Assembly (NCBI RefSeq): GCF_900099685.1
Contig: NZ_FNDW01000002.1
Location: forward strand, 62,001 to 126,000
Direction: 5' to 3'
DNA from: Chryseobacterium taeanense
GTDB lineage: Bacteria; Bacteroidota; Bacteroidia; Flavobacteriales; Weeksellaceae
DNA: 64,000 bases
Every line of letters begins with the position of its first letter. Position 1 is the stretch's first letter. The notes beneath the pieces are model-generated. The model saw nothing but the letters and a program-made list of their open reading frames with translations, searched no databases and was not told the DNA's origin. Shown in pieces: positions 28,912-37,724 of the stretch. The translations under genes were made by a program, and so were the position numbers.

Positions 28912-28943
28912 AAAAAAAATGCCACAATTACTTGTAGCATTTT
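28912..28943 (-). terminator. terminator between the pilin and chaperone genes
   Basis: On the minus strand, AATGCTACAA-GTAA-TTGTGGCATT forms a 10-bp stem with one T-G pair and is followed by a run of T. It lies 30-60 nt after the pilin stop and just before the chaperone start. Partial read-through would give much pilin and little chaperone and usher, as in known fimbrial operons. Confidence 0.7.
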
Positions 28944-28972
28944 ATTTTGGTTATAATATCTACAGTATCTTA

Positions 28973-29494
28973 TTATTGTGCAATAATAGTGTAGGTAAGT
29001 TCGGTAGTATAGATTGTAGGGTCTTGTCCTGCAATATAATTATCAATGTATGCATTGGCGCCTGCACCTTTATACTCGATGCTGATCTTTTTGTTTACAC
29101 CACCAGCGGTAGATGTTACTAAAGTAGTTTCGTTGGCAGATAGAGTAGTACCCTGTGCATATTGTGCTCCGTTTACGGCTTCAGAACCTGCACTTGCCTT
29201 GATCTGGATAGTGTTAGCCTGAATATTTTTTCCTCCGTTTTGTAAAGCTGCATTAGCGCTTTTTACTTTAACCTGGAATCCTCCTGTACTGTAAATACTC
29301 AAGTGGTCAGTGTTAAGGGATGATACACCATTAGCATAGTCATCTTTTGTTACGTAGTCTAAGTTAACGATTTTCTGAGAGTTGTTTACTACGAGTGTTT
29401 GAATAGGTTTTAGTCTTACGTTTAGAGTAACGTTTTGGGCATTGATGGTTACAAACCCTAGTAAAGCAAGTGATGCTATAATACACTTTTTCAT
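28973..29494 (-). CDS. pilin-like major surface subunit
   Basis: 173 residues with signal peptide MKKCIIASLALLGFVTINAQ. The mature protein is beta-rich and short: NVTLNVRLKPIQTLVVNN, DDYANGVSSLNTDHLSIYST, GGFQVKVKS, ending in an amphipathic strand ELTYTIIAQ. It shares these motifs with the C-terminal half of the adhesin-like protein and, in part, with the 138-residue protein encoded upstream. It has its own -7 box and a strong terminator, suggesting high expression. Likely the main fibre subunit, exported by the chaperone and usher encoded downstream; this is inference from homology within the locus. Confidence 0.65.
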   Translation of the reverse strand: MKKCIIASLALLGFVTINAQNVTLNVRLKPIQTLVVNNSQKIVNLDYVTKDDYANGVSSLNTDHLSIYSTGGFQVKVKSANAALQNGGKNIQANTIQIKASAGSEAVNGAQYAQGTTLSANETTLVTSTAGGVNKKISIEYKGAGANAYIDNYIAGQDPTIYTTELTYTIIAQ

Positions 29495-29538
29495 AATTGC
29501 GGTTATTTTTTTAATGTTATTAGTTTAAAAATCTGATG

Positions 29539-29546
29539 CAAATGTA
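29539..29546 (-). promoter_or_regulatory. -7 box TACATTTG of the pilin-like gene
   Basis: TACATTTG on the minus strand, 45 nt before the ATG, matches TAnnTTTG exactly. No TTG at the ideal spacing was found upstream. It supports a separate transcript for the pilin-like gene. Confidence 0.45.
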
Positions 29547-29788
29547 TACACTTAGTTCGATAGGATTATTGTGAAAAACTACTAATATTTTGTGATTTTT
29601 GTCGCTGAGAATTAGCAACATACGATATTTATTTTATTGAATTTTCAATAAAAATTAATTATGGAAGGGAAAATAACTTTACAACTAATAATATTTTATG
29701 ATAAAAGTACTATTAATAAATTATGTATAAAAAATTAACAAATGGTTAAATGTGAAAATTTATTCTCTTAATTGTAATTTTTTCTTTA

Positions 29789-30205
29789 TTAATTAGACAT
29801 CATCGTCAGAATATAGTGTTTCTTTTCTTTAGATGAGCCTTTCTTATTATCACTTTTACTATTTTCTATTTCAAATATTTTTTCAATCACTCCTTTTTTA
29901 TATTTAATGAGGTTTTGAATGTTTTCTTTTTCCTGCATCTCCTGATTTTTATTTTTAAATCCGGCTTTCTCATTATAGAGATCCTGATACATTTTTACCT
30001 CAAAACCTGAAGGGCTTGAAATCATAATAAATTTTGTATCCTGGTGATCACTTTCCTTAGAAGATCCGGTATCTGTTTTTGCCGGATTAATGGTAAGTGT
30101 CTGAGTCGGGTACAAGCGTATGTTAACCGTTGTTCCGTCGTTTTGTGCACGGAAAAAAGTGAAAGTAATGAGGCAGACTAAAATAAAAAAATATTTGATA
30201 TGCAT
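29789..30205 (-). CDS. short pilin-like protein with charged insert
   Basis: 138 residues with signal peptide MHIKYFFILVCLITFTFFRAQ. It starts like the pilin-like protein (TTVNIRLYPTQTLTINP against VTLNVRLKPIQTLVVNN) and keeps the SSPSGFEVKMYQ strand and a short C-terminal strand (KHYILTMMSN). Its middle is instead a long Lys/Glu-rich stretch (about 75-130). It may be a minor subunit, an anchor or terminator subunit, or a decaying pilin copy. The ATG is preferred over a GTG 15 nt upstream. It lies between the AraC-type regulator gene (49 nt) and the pilin gene (294 nt). Confidence 0.55.
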   Translation of the reverse strand: MHIKYFFILVCLITFTFFRAQNDGTTVNIRLYPTQTLTINPAKTDTGSSKESDHQDTKFIMISSPSGFEVKMYQDLYNEKAGFKNKNQEMQEKENIQNLIKYKKGVIEKIFEIENSKSDNKKGSSKEKKHYILTMMSN

Positions 30206-30254
30206 CTGTTTGTTTTTCACCTTATGGTTACTTAATCAAATATACAATTATTTT

Positions 30255-31091
30255 TTAATTATTCCTCATTTCAGAAGGGTTTTTTTGCGTATGTTTTTTA
30301 AAAAAATTTGTAAAGTTTCCTTCATCGCTGAATCCCAGCTCATAAGCGATTTGAGATATGGTATAATTTGAATAACTCAATAATTTTTTAGACTCATGAA
30401 TCAGTTTTTCTATAATGACATGCTTGGCTGTTTTTCCAAGGATATATTCTGTCATTTCTGTTAGTTTTCTGGGAGTTATATTTAGCTCGCTGGCATAATG
30501 GGAAACTTTTTTACTTGTTTTGTAATCTCTCTGCAATATAATCTTGAAGCGATTAACACAATAAAGATAATCAAATTTTACATCTTTTCTTACCTCTTGC
30601 GTAGGAATATATAAGAAAGCATCTAATATAAGTTTCTCGATAGCATTATGCGCTGCTGAAATATACAGACTCCTGTCTTTCTTCCGGAAGCTCTCCATTC
30701 GATCCATAAAGACAATCCGCATTTCTTCTTGATTGATGAGCGGAGCGGTGAATATGTCTGAATTGTCATTAAAAAAAAGTTTTGAGTTTAAGAAAAGACT
30801 GTCTTTCACGGATCTTTCATAAAAACTTGATGAGAAGGTAATAATCAGTGCATCGTGACCGTTTGCCGTATCAAATTCAACAGTTTTCTGAGGTCCAATG
30901 AAAACCATATTGCTGGATTCTATGGTATAAGGTACGTTTTCTACACTCATACGGATGTCTTTCAAAATAATACAAATACAATAAAATTCCAGAGTATTCA
31001 GTTTTTTTTTGTTATTGTTTCTTTTAATAATATGATCCAGTCGATTCACACTAAACCCAATATCCTTTAACTGATCTGTAATTATATACAT
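30255..31091 (-). CDS. AraC-family transcriptional regulator
   Basis: 278 residues. The C-terminal 95 residues form the two-helix-turn-helix AraC domain: SHYASELNITPRKLTEM for the first HTH and ISQIAYELGFSDEGNFTNFF for the second, ending KKHTQKNPSEMR. The N-terminal 180 residues form a cupin-like sensing part (MSVENVPYTIESSNMVFIGP). Encoded directly upstream of the pilin-like genes on the same strand, so control of the surface-fibre locus is the likely role. Effector unknown. Confidence 0.85.
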   Translation of the reverse strand: MYIITDQLKDIGFSVNRLDHIIKRNNNKKKLNTLEFYCICIILKDIRMSVENVPYTIESSNMVFIGPQKTVEFDTANGHDALIITFSSSFYERSVKDSLFLNSKLFFNDNSDIFTAPLINQEEMRIVFMDRMESFRKKDRSLYISAAHNAIEKLILDAFLYIPTQEVRKDVKFDYLYCVNRFKIILQRDYKTSKKVSHYASELNITPRKLTEMTEYILGKTAKHVIIEKLIHESKKLLSYSNYTISQIAYELGFSDEGNFTNFFKKHTQKNPSEMRNN

Positions 31092-32274
31092 CTTATATTG
31101 TAGTAAAATTTGTAGCCGACTAATATAATTTTTTGAATTATGCTATAAATATTATTTGATTAGAGATAATTCTATATTAGTATTGAATTATTTCGATATT
31201 TTTCTTGTTAGTCTTTATTTATAAATGTGAATATTTATTTTTAATATTTTGATGGAAATATGTCTTTGGAGGTTTATAAATAAAGGATAATCTGGCTCAG
31301 GTGAAAGTAAACGATGATTTGCGGATAAATCTATTATTAGAATGTTTGTGTTTAATATTTTCCGTAAAGTATAATAAAGTCTATAATTAATTAAAATATA
31401 AGGAGAATTTATTCTAATTTCCTTCTGCTATTTATGCTGGTGATCTTCTTAAAACAAGATTTTTTATCATGATAATAGTAAAATATTCATCTGGGTTTCG
31501 TTAAAATAATTTATTAATTATGATGACGTTATTTGATATTTTATATAGCTAGAATATTAGAATTTTAAATATGGATTTGCAATATTAAGATTATATGTAT
31601 ATTTGCCGTATTGGAATTTTTAAGATTAAATTGTAATAAAACTTATATTTGTACCGTCTTAATAAAATAATTACTGATAGCTAATCTATACATAATTGTT
31701 ATATTTGGGTACTGAAATCATATACTATTAAAATGAAACTCTTGTGCCTTTTTCTTCACACTCTTTTGAGTGATATGTTTTTTTTAAATACCATGGAGGC
31801 AGGTCTTATACAAAGATATTCATTGATTCTGATTTCTCTTTCAATTATTTTTTTCTTTTTAAATTTTTCTTATTCTTTGCAAAAACTAATTCTGAATTTT
31901 ACATTCAGAAGATTTTTAAAGATGCATTTTTGTATGATGTCTGTAAAAGTAAGAAACCAATTTTTTAGTAAAAAATGAAAAAATGATGATCTTAAGTAGT
32001 TTAAGTGATGAATAAACAAAATTACATTTTCCAAAAAAGTATTTATGTTTAGTTTGAAAAAGTTAACATAATTTAATTTGTCTGTTTGTGTGGTAATTAC
32101 GAATTTTAGCTAAAATTTTACATCAAAAATGTAATTTCGGCAAACAAATTGATTAAGAAGTACGTTGATAAATTTAAAAATTTAATTTAAAAAAGATTTA
32201 TTAAAAGTTTAGTTCTCTCATTAGTTAGATATTTAAACAAGCAGACGCGTTATTACAGTAGATTAAAATTATAT
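31092..32274. other. 1.18-kb AT-rich region upstream of the capsule locus
   Basis: Divergent region between the AraC-type gene and wza. On the plus strand it holds three TATATTTG boxes (31598-31605, 31644-31651, 31700-31707); the first is preceded by TTTG at 18 nt. Near wza there is a 16-bp palindrome AATTTTAGCTAAAATT (32102-32117) followed at once by a hairpin TTACAT-CAAAA-ATGTAA (32118-32134). An 81-codon ORF at 31733-31978 is hydrophobic and very rich in Leu and Phe, and not convincing as a gene. No JUMPstart/ops element was seen. Confidence 0.5.
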
Positions 32275-33063
32275 ATGAACAGAAATATTATCACTCTTCT
32301 GATATTAGTATCTATTACTTTATTATCATGCAAACCCAAACAGAATATGGTGTACATGTCAAAAAGCAACATGGAAGAAGAAGTCGCCAAAGCAAAATTT
32401 CAGGGTTTACACATTCAGGAAGGAGATGTTCTTCTTATCCTTGTTTCCGCGCTTGACGAGGCTGCTGTAAAGCCTTTTAATCTCAACACAGCAAATAAGG
32501 TTGGAAGTGAGACTGCCACTGGAATGAATCAATATGTACAACCTAGTGAATATCTTGTGAATGAAGAGGGGTATATTAACTTTCCTGTTTTAGGAAGCAT
32601 ATATACTAAAGGAATGACACAGATTCAGTTAAAACAAGATCTTGAATCACGTTTAAAAAGATATCTTACCGATCCTTTGGTAACAATTACTCTTAAAAAC
32701 TTTAATGTCAGTGTTTTAGGTGAAGTTAAACAACCTGGACAGAAAGAAAGCGTTTCCCAGAAAATCAATGTATTCCAGGCAGTTGGTCTTGCAGGTGATA
32801 TGACAGATTTTGGTGATCGTACTCATGTGAAGCTTATCAGAACAACAGACGAAGGTAGTGATGAAATCGTAAATCTTGATCTTACAAGATCCGACATCGT
32901 AAACTCTCCGTATTATTATATGAAGCAAAATGATATATTGTATGTACAGCCAGATAAAAATAAGCAGATTCAGGCAAATTCAAATCCTAACAGAGCTCTT
33001 ACTTTTCAGATTATTGGTACATTATTAACGGCAGCTACTTTAATTATTGCTTTAAAAAGATAA
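32275..33063 (+). CDS. wza: Wza-like polysaccharide export outer-membrane lipoprotein
   Basis: 262 residues with lipobox LLSC (Cys19). The export domain shows LHIQEGDVLLILVSAL, then EYLVNEEGYINFPVLG and the SLBB-type stretch VSVLGEVKQPGQKE, ending in a C-terminal membrane segment (FQIIGTLLTAATLIIALKR). Forms the outer-membrane channel of Wzx/Wzy-type capsule or exopolysaccharide export. First gene of the locus, 8 nt before the wzc-like kinase gene. A C-terminal transmembrane helix is common in Bacteroidota versions. Confidence 0.88.
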   Translation: MNRNIITLLILVSITLLSCKPKQNMVYMSKSNMEEEVAKAKFQGLHIQEGDVLLILVSALDEAAVKPFNLNTANKVGSETATGMNQYVQPSEYLVNEEGYINFPVLGSIYTKGMTQIQLKQDLESRLKRYLTDPLVTITLKNFNVSVLGEVKQPGQKESVSQKINVFQAVGLAGDMTDFGDRTHVKLIRTTDEGSDEIVNLDLTRSDIVNSPYYYMKQNDILYVQPDKNKQIQANSNPNRALTFQIIGTLLTAATLIIALKR

Positions 33064-33071
33064 GTGTAAAT

Positions 33072-35408
33072 ATGCAACAAATAGAACTTCAGGAAAAGGA
33101 AGAGAAAATTGATTTAAGAAAGACCATCTCCAAGTACCTTTACAAATGGCCATGGTTTGTGGCATCTGTTTTAGTTTGTGTGATCGGTGCATATATTTAT
33201 CTCAGATACAGTGTCCCTAAATATCAGACTAAAACAACACTTAAATTCGATAAAAAGGAAAACGATCTTACTTCCGCATTGTCTGACCTTAGTAATCTGG
33301 GTATAGGACTTGGAAATGCGGATGAGCTTAAAAGTGAAGCTGCTGTAGTTAACTCAAGGCCAATCCTCAATCAGGTTGTTCAAAATCTTAATCTGAATGT
33401 TGAATATTTTAATACAGGAGATATTAAAGATTCTCAGTTGTTTACGGATATTCCGATATCAGCAACTATTTTAAAGTTTGATGAAAAGTTTAAATCTTCC
33501 GAATATAATCTGGGTAAAATTAGCGGAAACAATTTTACGCTTGTTAATGAAAAATATGGAAAGTTCACAGGAACATTCAATATGCCTCTTAAGCTTGATT
33601 TTGGGACTGTGATATTGAGAAGAGATGCTCGGTACGCTTTAAAATCAGGATATAAAATTATTTTTTGGAATCCGATTGAAAAAGTTAAAAAACTCGAAAA
33701 AACAATTCAGGTAGATATACCAGATGATAAGGCTTTGTTAATGGATATCAGCCTCGTAGGAACCATTCCTATAAAGTCGGAAACAATTCTTAACGAGTTG
33801 ACACGTCAGTACAATTTAGACGGACAAAAAGATAAAAACCTGCAGGCAGAAAATACTCAGAAATTTATTGATAAAAGATTAGAGGTAATTACCAAGGATC
33901 TTTCAGGTGTAGAAAATCAGAAAGAAAATTTTCAAAATCAAAACCGCATCGTTGACCTTCAGGCACAGGCTGAGTTGGCTTTACAAAATACAAGTGACAA
34001 TACAAAAGCGCTCCTTCAACAGCAGGCTCAGCTTGATCTTTTAAATTCACTTACGTCTGAAGCCGCAAAAGGCAATAATCAGCTAATGCCATCAAATTTG
34101 GGATTAAATCCTTCACTCGAGCAGTCAATTGCGCAATACAATCAGATGCTCATCAGCAGAAATAAGACTCTGAAGCAGGCCACCAATGAAAACCCTGCTG
34201 TAATAGAAATGAATCGGGAAATTGCTTCTTTAAAAGATATTATCCGAGACAATATCCGTGAACAGAAAGATGCAGTAAAAGCCACCATTTCACAATTACA
34301 GAATCAGATCAATACAAGTAATAATCTTATAGAAAAGGTTCCGGGGCAATCTAAAATTTACAGAGGTATAGAACGTCAGCAGAATCTTAAAGAACAGCTT
34401 TTCTTATTTCTCCTTCAGAAAAGAGAAGAAAATGCTATCAATTTATCTGTTGATGTTCCAAAGGCAAAAATTGTAAATCCCGCATATACAGATGATATTC
34501 CTGTTTCTCCAAAAAAAGATATTATTATTTTAGGAGCATTTTTATTAGGTTTATTTATTCCATTTGCTGCGTTCTATTTAATTTTTCTTCTGGATGATAA
34601 GATTTACACTAAAGATGATATCAAGGAACGATCAAATCTTAGTGTTTTGGTCGATATCCCTTCCTTAGAAGTAGATGATAATCATTTGGTACAAAGAAAT
34701 GATTTTACAGAGCTTGCAGAATCATTTAGAGTTTTAGCTTCCAATCTTAAATTTGTGCTTCCTAAAAAAGATTCTGCAAAGGTTATCATCGTCACATCTT
34801 CTGTAAAAGGCGAAGGAAAAACCTTGGTTTCAGTAAATCTTGCGCTAACTCTGGCAAATAAAAGTGGAAGAGCGCTGCTCATAGGTTCAGATATCCGGAA
34901 TCCTCAGATTCAGAGATATGATAGTGAGCCTGTAAAAAGAAAAGGTCTTACGGAATTTTTATACGATGAATCAGTAAACGTAGAAGATTTGATCCATACG
35001 TCGTACACTAATTCTTACTGTGACGTAATCTACGCAGGAGCAATTCCTCCGAACCCTCAGGAACTTCTTTCCAACGGAAGATATCAGGCTCTGATTGCTC
35101 AGATGGCATCTCAATATGCTTATATAATTATTGACTCTGCTCCGCTTATGCTTGTCTCGGATACTCTAAGCATTGCAGACGTAGCAGATGCAACACTATA
35201 TGTGGTAAGATCAGGAGTTTCCAGAAATATACTTATTGATTTCGCTCAGGATCTTGTAAAAGAATCAAAATTAAAGAATGTTTCTTTTGTTGTTAATGAT
35301 GTTTCCAAAAAAGCAAGAGGCTACGGATATGGCTATAATTATGGTTATGGCTATGGATATAATAATAAAGAAGCTAAAAAAACTTGGTGGAGTAAAATTT
35401 TTAAATAA
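33072..35408 (+). CDS. wzc: Wzc-like polysaccharide co-polymerase and tyrosine autokinase
   Basis: 778 residues. Wzz domain with a first membrane segment (WFVASVLVCVIGAYIYLRY, about residues 32-50), a long periplasmic coiled-coil region, a second membrane segment (IIILGAFLLGLFIPFAAFYL), and a cytosolic BY-kinase domain: Walker A SSVKGEGKT (near residue 577), Walker A' IGSDIRNP, Walker B IIIDSAPLML. The C-terminus is a tyrosine-rich tail of repeated YGYGYNYG type, the autophosphorylation cluster. Controls chain length and export with Wza. All functional parts are present. Confidence 0.93.
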   Translation: MQQIELQEKEEKIDLRKTISKYLYKWPWFVASVLVCVIGAYIYLRYSVPKYQTKTTLKFDKKENDLTSALSDLSNLGIGLGNADELKSEAAVVNSRPILNQVVQNLNLNVEYFNTGDIKDSQLFTDIPISATILKFDEKFKSSEYNLGKISGNNFTLVNEKYGKFTGTFNMPLKLDFGTVILRRDARYALKSGYKIIFWNPIEKVKKLEKTIQVDIPDDKALLMDISLVGTIPIKSETILNELTRQYNLDGQKDKNLQAENTQKFIDKRLEVITKDLSGVENQKENFQNQNRIVDLQAQAELALQNTSDNTKALLQQQAQLDLLNSLTSEAAKGNNQLMPSNLGLNPSLEQSIAQYNQMLISRNKTLKQATNENPAVIEMNREIASLKDIIRDNIREQKDAVKATISQLQNQINTSNNLIEKVPGQSKIYRGIERQQNLKEQLFLFLLQKREENAINLSVDVPKAKIVNPAYTDDIPVSPKKDIIILGAFLLGLFIPFAAFYLIFLLDDKIYTKDDIKERSNLSVLVDIPSLEVDDNHLVQRNDFTELAESFRVLASNLKFVLPKKDSAKVIIVTSSVKGEGKTLVSVNLALTLANKSGRALLIGSDIRNPQIQRYDSEPVKRKGLTEFLYDESVNVEDLIHTSYTNSYCDVIYAGAIPPNPQELLSNGRYQALIAQMASQYAYIIIDSAPLMLVSDTLSIADVADATLYVVRSGVSRNILIDFAQDLVKESKLKNVSFVVNDVSKKARGYGYGYNYGYGYGYNNKEAKKTWWSKIFK

Positions 35409-35410
35409 AA

Positions 35411-36379
35411 ATGGGTAAAATTTTAATTACAGGAGGAGCTGGATTCATAGGCTCTAATCTTACGGAGTACTTTTTAAATAAAGGATATCAGGTTGTTTGT
35501 CTGGATAATTTTTCAACAGGACATCGTCACAACATTGAGCCATTCTTAAAAAATCCGGATTATAAACTGATCGAAGGCAGTATTTGTGATGTTGAGATAT
35601 GTAAAAACGCGGTAGAAAATGTAGATTATGTTCTTCATCAGGCTGCTTTGGGATCTGTTCCGAGATCTATTAATGATCCCATTACAAGCAATGAAGTGAA
35701 TGTTTCAGGTTTTCTGAATATGCTTGTCGCTGCGAGAGATGCGAAAGTAAAACGTTTTGTGTATGCTGCTTCATCTTCCACATATGGTGATTCTGCTTCA
35801 CTTCCGAAAGTAGAAGAAGTTATTGGTAAACCATTATCACCATATGCGATCACTAAGTATGTTAATGAACTATATGCTGATGTTTTTTCTAAAACCTATG
35901 GCATAGAATGCATTGGTCTAAGATATTTCAATGTTTTCGGACGTAGACAGGATCCTAACGGAACTTACGCCGCAGTAATTCCTTTGTTTGTAAAGCAGCT
36001 GATGAATCATGAGTCTCCGAAAATCAACGGAGCTGGTGATTATTCACGAGATTTTACCTACATAGACAATGTTATACAAATGAACGAGTTGGCTATGCTT
36101 ACAGAAAAAACTGAAGCTATTAATACAGTTTATAACACGGCTGTAGGGGATCGTACAACATTAAACGATCTTGTAAATTATATTAAAAAATATCTGAGTG
36201 AATACGATGATCAGATTGCTAATATTGAAATCGTACACGGGCCAAATCGGGTAGGAGATATTCCGCATTCATTGGCATCTATTGAAAAAGCTAAAGCTCT
36301 TTTGGGATACCATCCAAGCCATACCATTGAAAATGGACTGAAAGAAGCCATTAAATGGTATTGGGAGAATTTAAAATAA
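35411..36379 (+). CDS. UDP-N-acetylglucosamine 4-epimerase (WbpP/TviC type)
   Basis: 322 residues of the extended SDR family: GGAGFIGSN at residues 8-16, the catalytic region [19 protein letters not shown] (Tyr-x3-Lys), and [15 protein letters not shown], the last typical of WbpP/TviC, which act on N-acetylated UDP-hexosamines. It converts UDP-GlcNAc (or UDP-GlcNAcA) to the galacto form. The TviB-type dehydrogenase gene next to it makes UDP-GalNAcA the likely product of the pair. Cytosolic; 2 nt after wzc. Confidence 0.85.
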   Translation: MGKILITGGAGFIGSNLTEYFLNKGYQVVCLDNFSTGHRHNIEPFLKNPDYKLIEGSICDVEICKNAVENVDYVLHQAALGSVPRSINDPITSNEVNVSGFLNMLVAARDAKVKRFVYAASSSTYGDSASLPKVEEVIGKPLSPYAITKYVNELYADVFSKTYGIECIGLRYFNVFGRRQDPNGTYAAVIPLFVKQLMNHESPKINGAGDYSRDFTYIDNVIQMNELAMLTEKTEAINTVYNTAVGDRTTLNDLVNYIKKYLSEYDDQIANIEIVHGPNRVGDIPHSLASIEKAKALLGYHPSHTIENGLKEAIKWYWENLK

Positions 36380-36398
36380 ACTATTAAAAAGAATCTTT

Positions 36399-37688
36399 GT
36401 GGAAAAACAATATAAAATTGCCGTTATCGGCCTTGGTTACGTAGGTTTACCATTGGCTCGTTTATTTGCAACAAAATATCCGGTAGTAGGGTTTGATATC
36501 AATCAGAAAAGAATTGAGGAACTGAGAGCAGGAAACGATAGTACACTTGAAGTTGAAAGTGATGTTTTGCGATCGGTTTTGGTACAGCAGAATCCTTTCA
36601 TTAAAAATGAGAAAGGATTTTTTGCTTCCGCAGATCTTAATGATATTCATGATGCTAATATCTATATTGTAACGGTTCCTACTCCTGTAGATAAGCATAA
36701 CCGTCCTGACCTTACACCATTATATAAATCTTCGGAAACAGTAGGAAAGGTTTTATCAAAAGGTGATATTGTTATTTATGAATCTACAGTATATCCGGGA
36801 GTTACAGAAGAGGAATGTATCCCTGTCTTAGAAAAAATTTCTGGAATGAAATTTAATGAAGATTTCTTCGCAGGATATTCTCCGGAACGTATCAATCCCG
36901 GAGATAAAGAACATACGGTAGAAAAAATTCTGAAAGTTACCTCCGGATCTACTCCTGAAATTGGAGAGGTTGTAAATAACCTTTATAAATCTGTAATTGT
37001 TGCAGGTACCCATTTGGCACCAACCATTAAAGTGGCAGAAGCGGCTAAAGTTATTGAAAATTCCCAAAGAGATATCAATATTGCTTTTGTTAATGAATTG
37101 GCGAAAATTTTTAATCTTTTGGAAATTGATACGCATGAAGTTTTAAAGGCTGCAGGAACAAAATGGAATTTTTTACCATTCAAACCGGGACTGGTTGGAG
37201 GTCATTGTATTGGTGTAGACCCTTATTATCTTGCCCAGAAAGCACAGGAAAATGGTTATCATCCTGAAATCATCCTTGCAGGACGCCGTCTGAATGATTC
37301 TATGGGACAATACGTTGCTTCAGAACTGGTAAAGTGCATGATAAAAAAGAATATCAACATAAATGGTGGACAGGTTTTAAACCTCGGAATCACATTTAAA
37401 GAAAATTGCCCGGACGTAAGAAATACAAAAGCTGTAGATGTTATCAGCGGGCTGGAAGATTACCAATTACAAGTCACTACATTCGACCCATGGGCAAATC
37501 CTGAAGAGGTAAAACACGAATATGGGCTTTCCATAGTTAATGAAATTCCTAAGCAAAAATTTGATGCTATTATTCTTACCGTTGCCCATAAGGAATTTAT
37601 AAATCTTAATCTCAAGGATTACCTTAAAGAAAACGGTGTAATCTACGATGTAAAAGGAATTCTGGCAGATTGTGATTCCAGATTGTAA
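36399..37688 (+). CDS. UDP-N-acetyl-hexosamine 6-dehydrogenase (TviB/WbpO type)
   Basis: 429 residues starting with GTG. NAD-binding motif [10 protein letters not shown] (about 11-20), catalytic-cysteine loop [15 protein letters not shown], and [16 protein letters not shown] of the C-terminal UDP-binding domain. The form and length fit the VipA/TviB subgroup that oxidises UDP-GlcNAc or UDP-GalNAc to the uronic acid. With the epimerase 19 nt upstream it should supply UDP-GalNAcA to the polysaccharide. Exact substrate is inference. Confidence 0.87.
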   Translation: MEKQYKIAVIGLGYVGLPLARLFATKYPVVGFDINQKRIEELRAGNDSTLEVESDVLRSVLVQQNPFIKNEKGFFASADLNDIHDANIYIVTVPTPVDKHNRPDLTPLYKSSETVGKVLSKGDIVIYESTVYPGVTEEECIPVLEKISGMKFNEDFFAGYSPERINPGDKEHTVEKILKVTSGSTPEIGEVVNNLYKSVIVAGTHLAPTIKVAEAAKVIENSQRDINIAFVNELAKIFNLLEIDTHEVLKAAGTKWNFLPFKPGLVGGHCIGVDPYYLAQKAQENGYHPEIILAGRRLNDSMGQYVASELVKCMIKKNININGGQVLNLGITFKENCPDVRNTKAVDVISGLEDYQLQVTTFDPWANPEEVKHEYGLSIVNEIPKQKFDAIILTVAHKEFINLNLKDYLKENGVIYDVKGILADCDSRL

Positions 37689-37724
37689 ATAACTTTTTAT
37701 ATATTTAAGGATAATGTTGTTGAT

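Noticed and set aside
28892-28927. TTG start giving a longer chaperone-like protein
   Set aside because: The extension runs into the terminator hairpin and spoils the signal peptide; two ATGs are available downstream.
31733-31978. 81-codon hydrophobic ORF upstream of the capsule locus, with a TATATTTG box 25 nt before its ATG
   Set aside because: Composition is dominated by Leu, Phe, Ser and Lys as expected from AT-rich noncoding DNA, with no recognisable domain and no continuing operon. The promoter-like box is one of three and lacks a -33 element.
32102-32134. Palindrome and hairpin before wza as a rho-independent terminator
   Set aside because: The stems are short and almost only A-T, and no T-run follows either hairpin.
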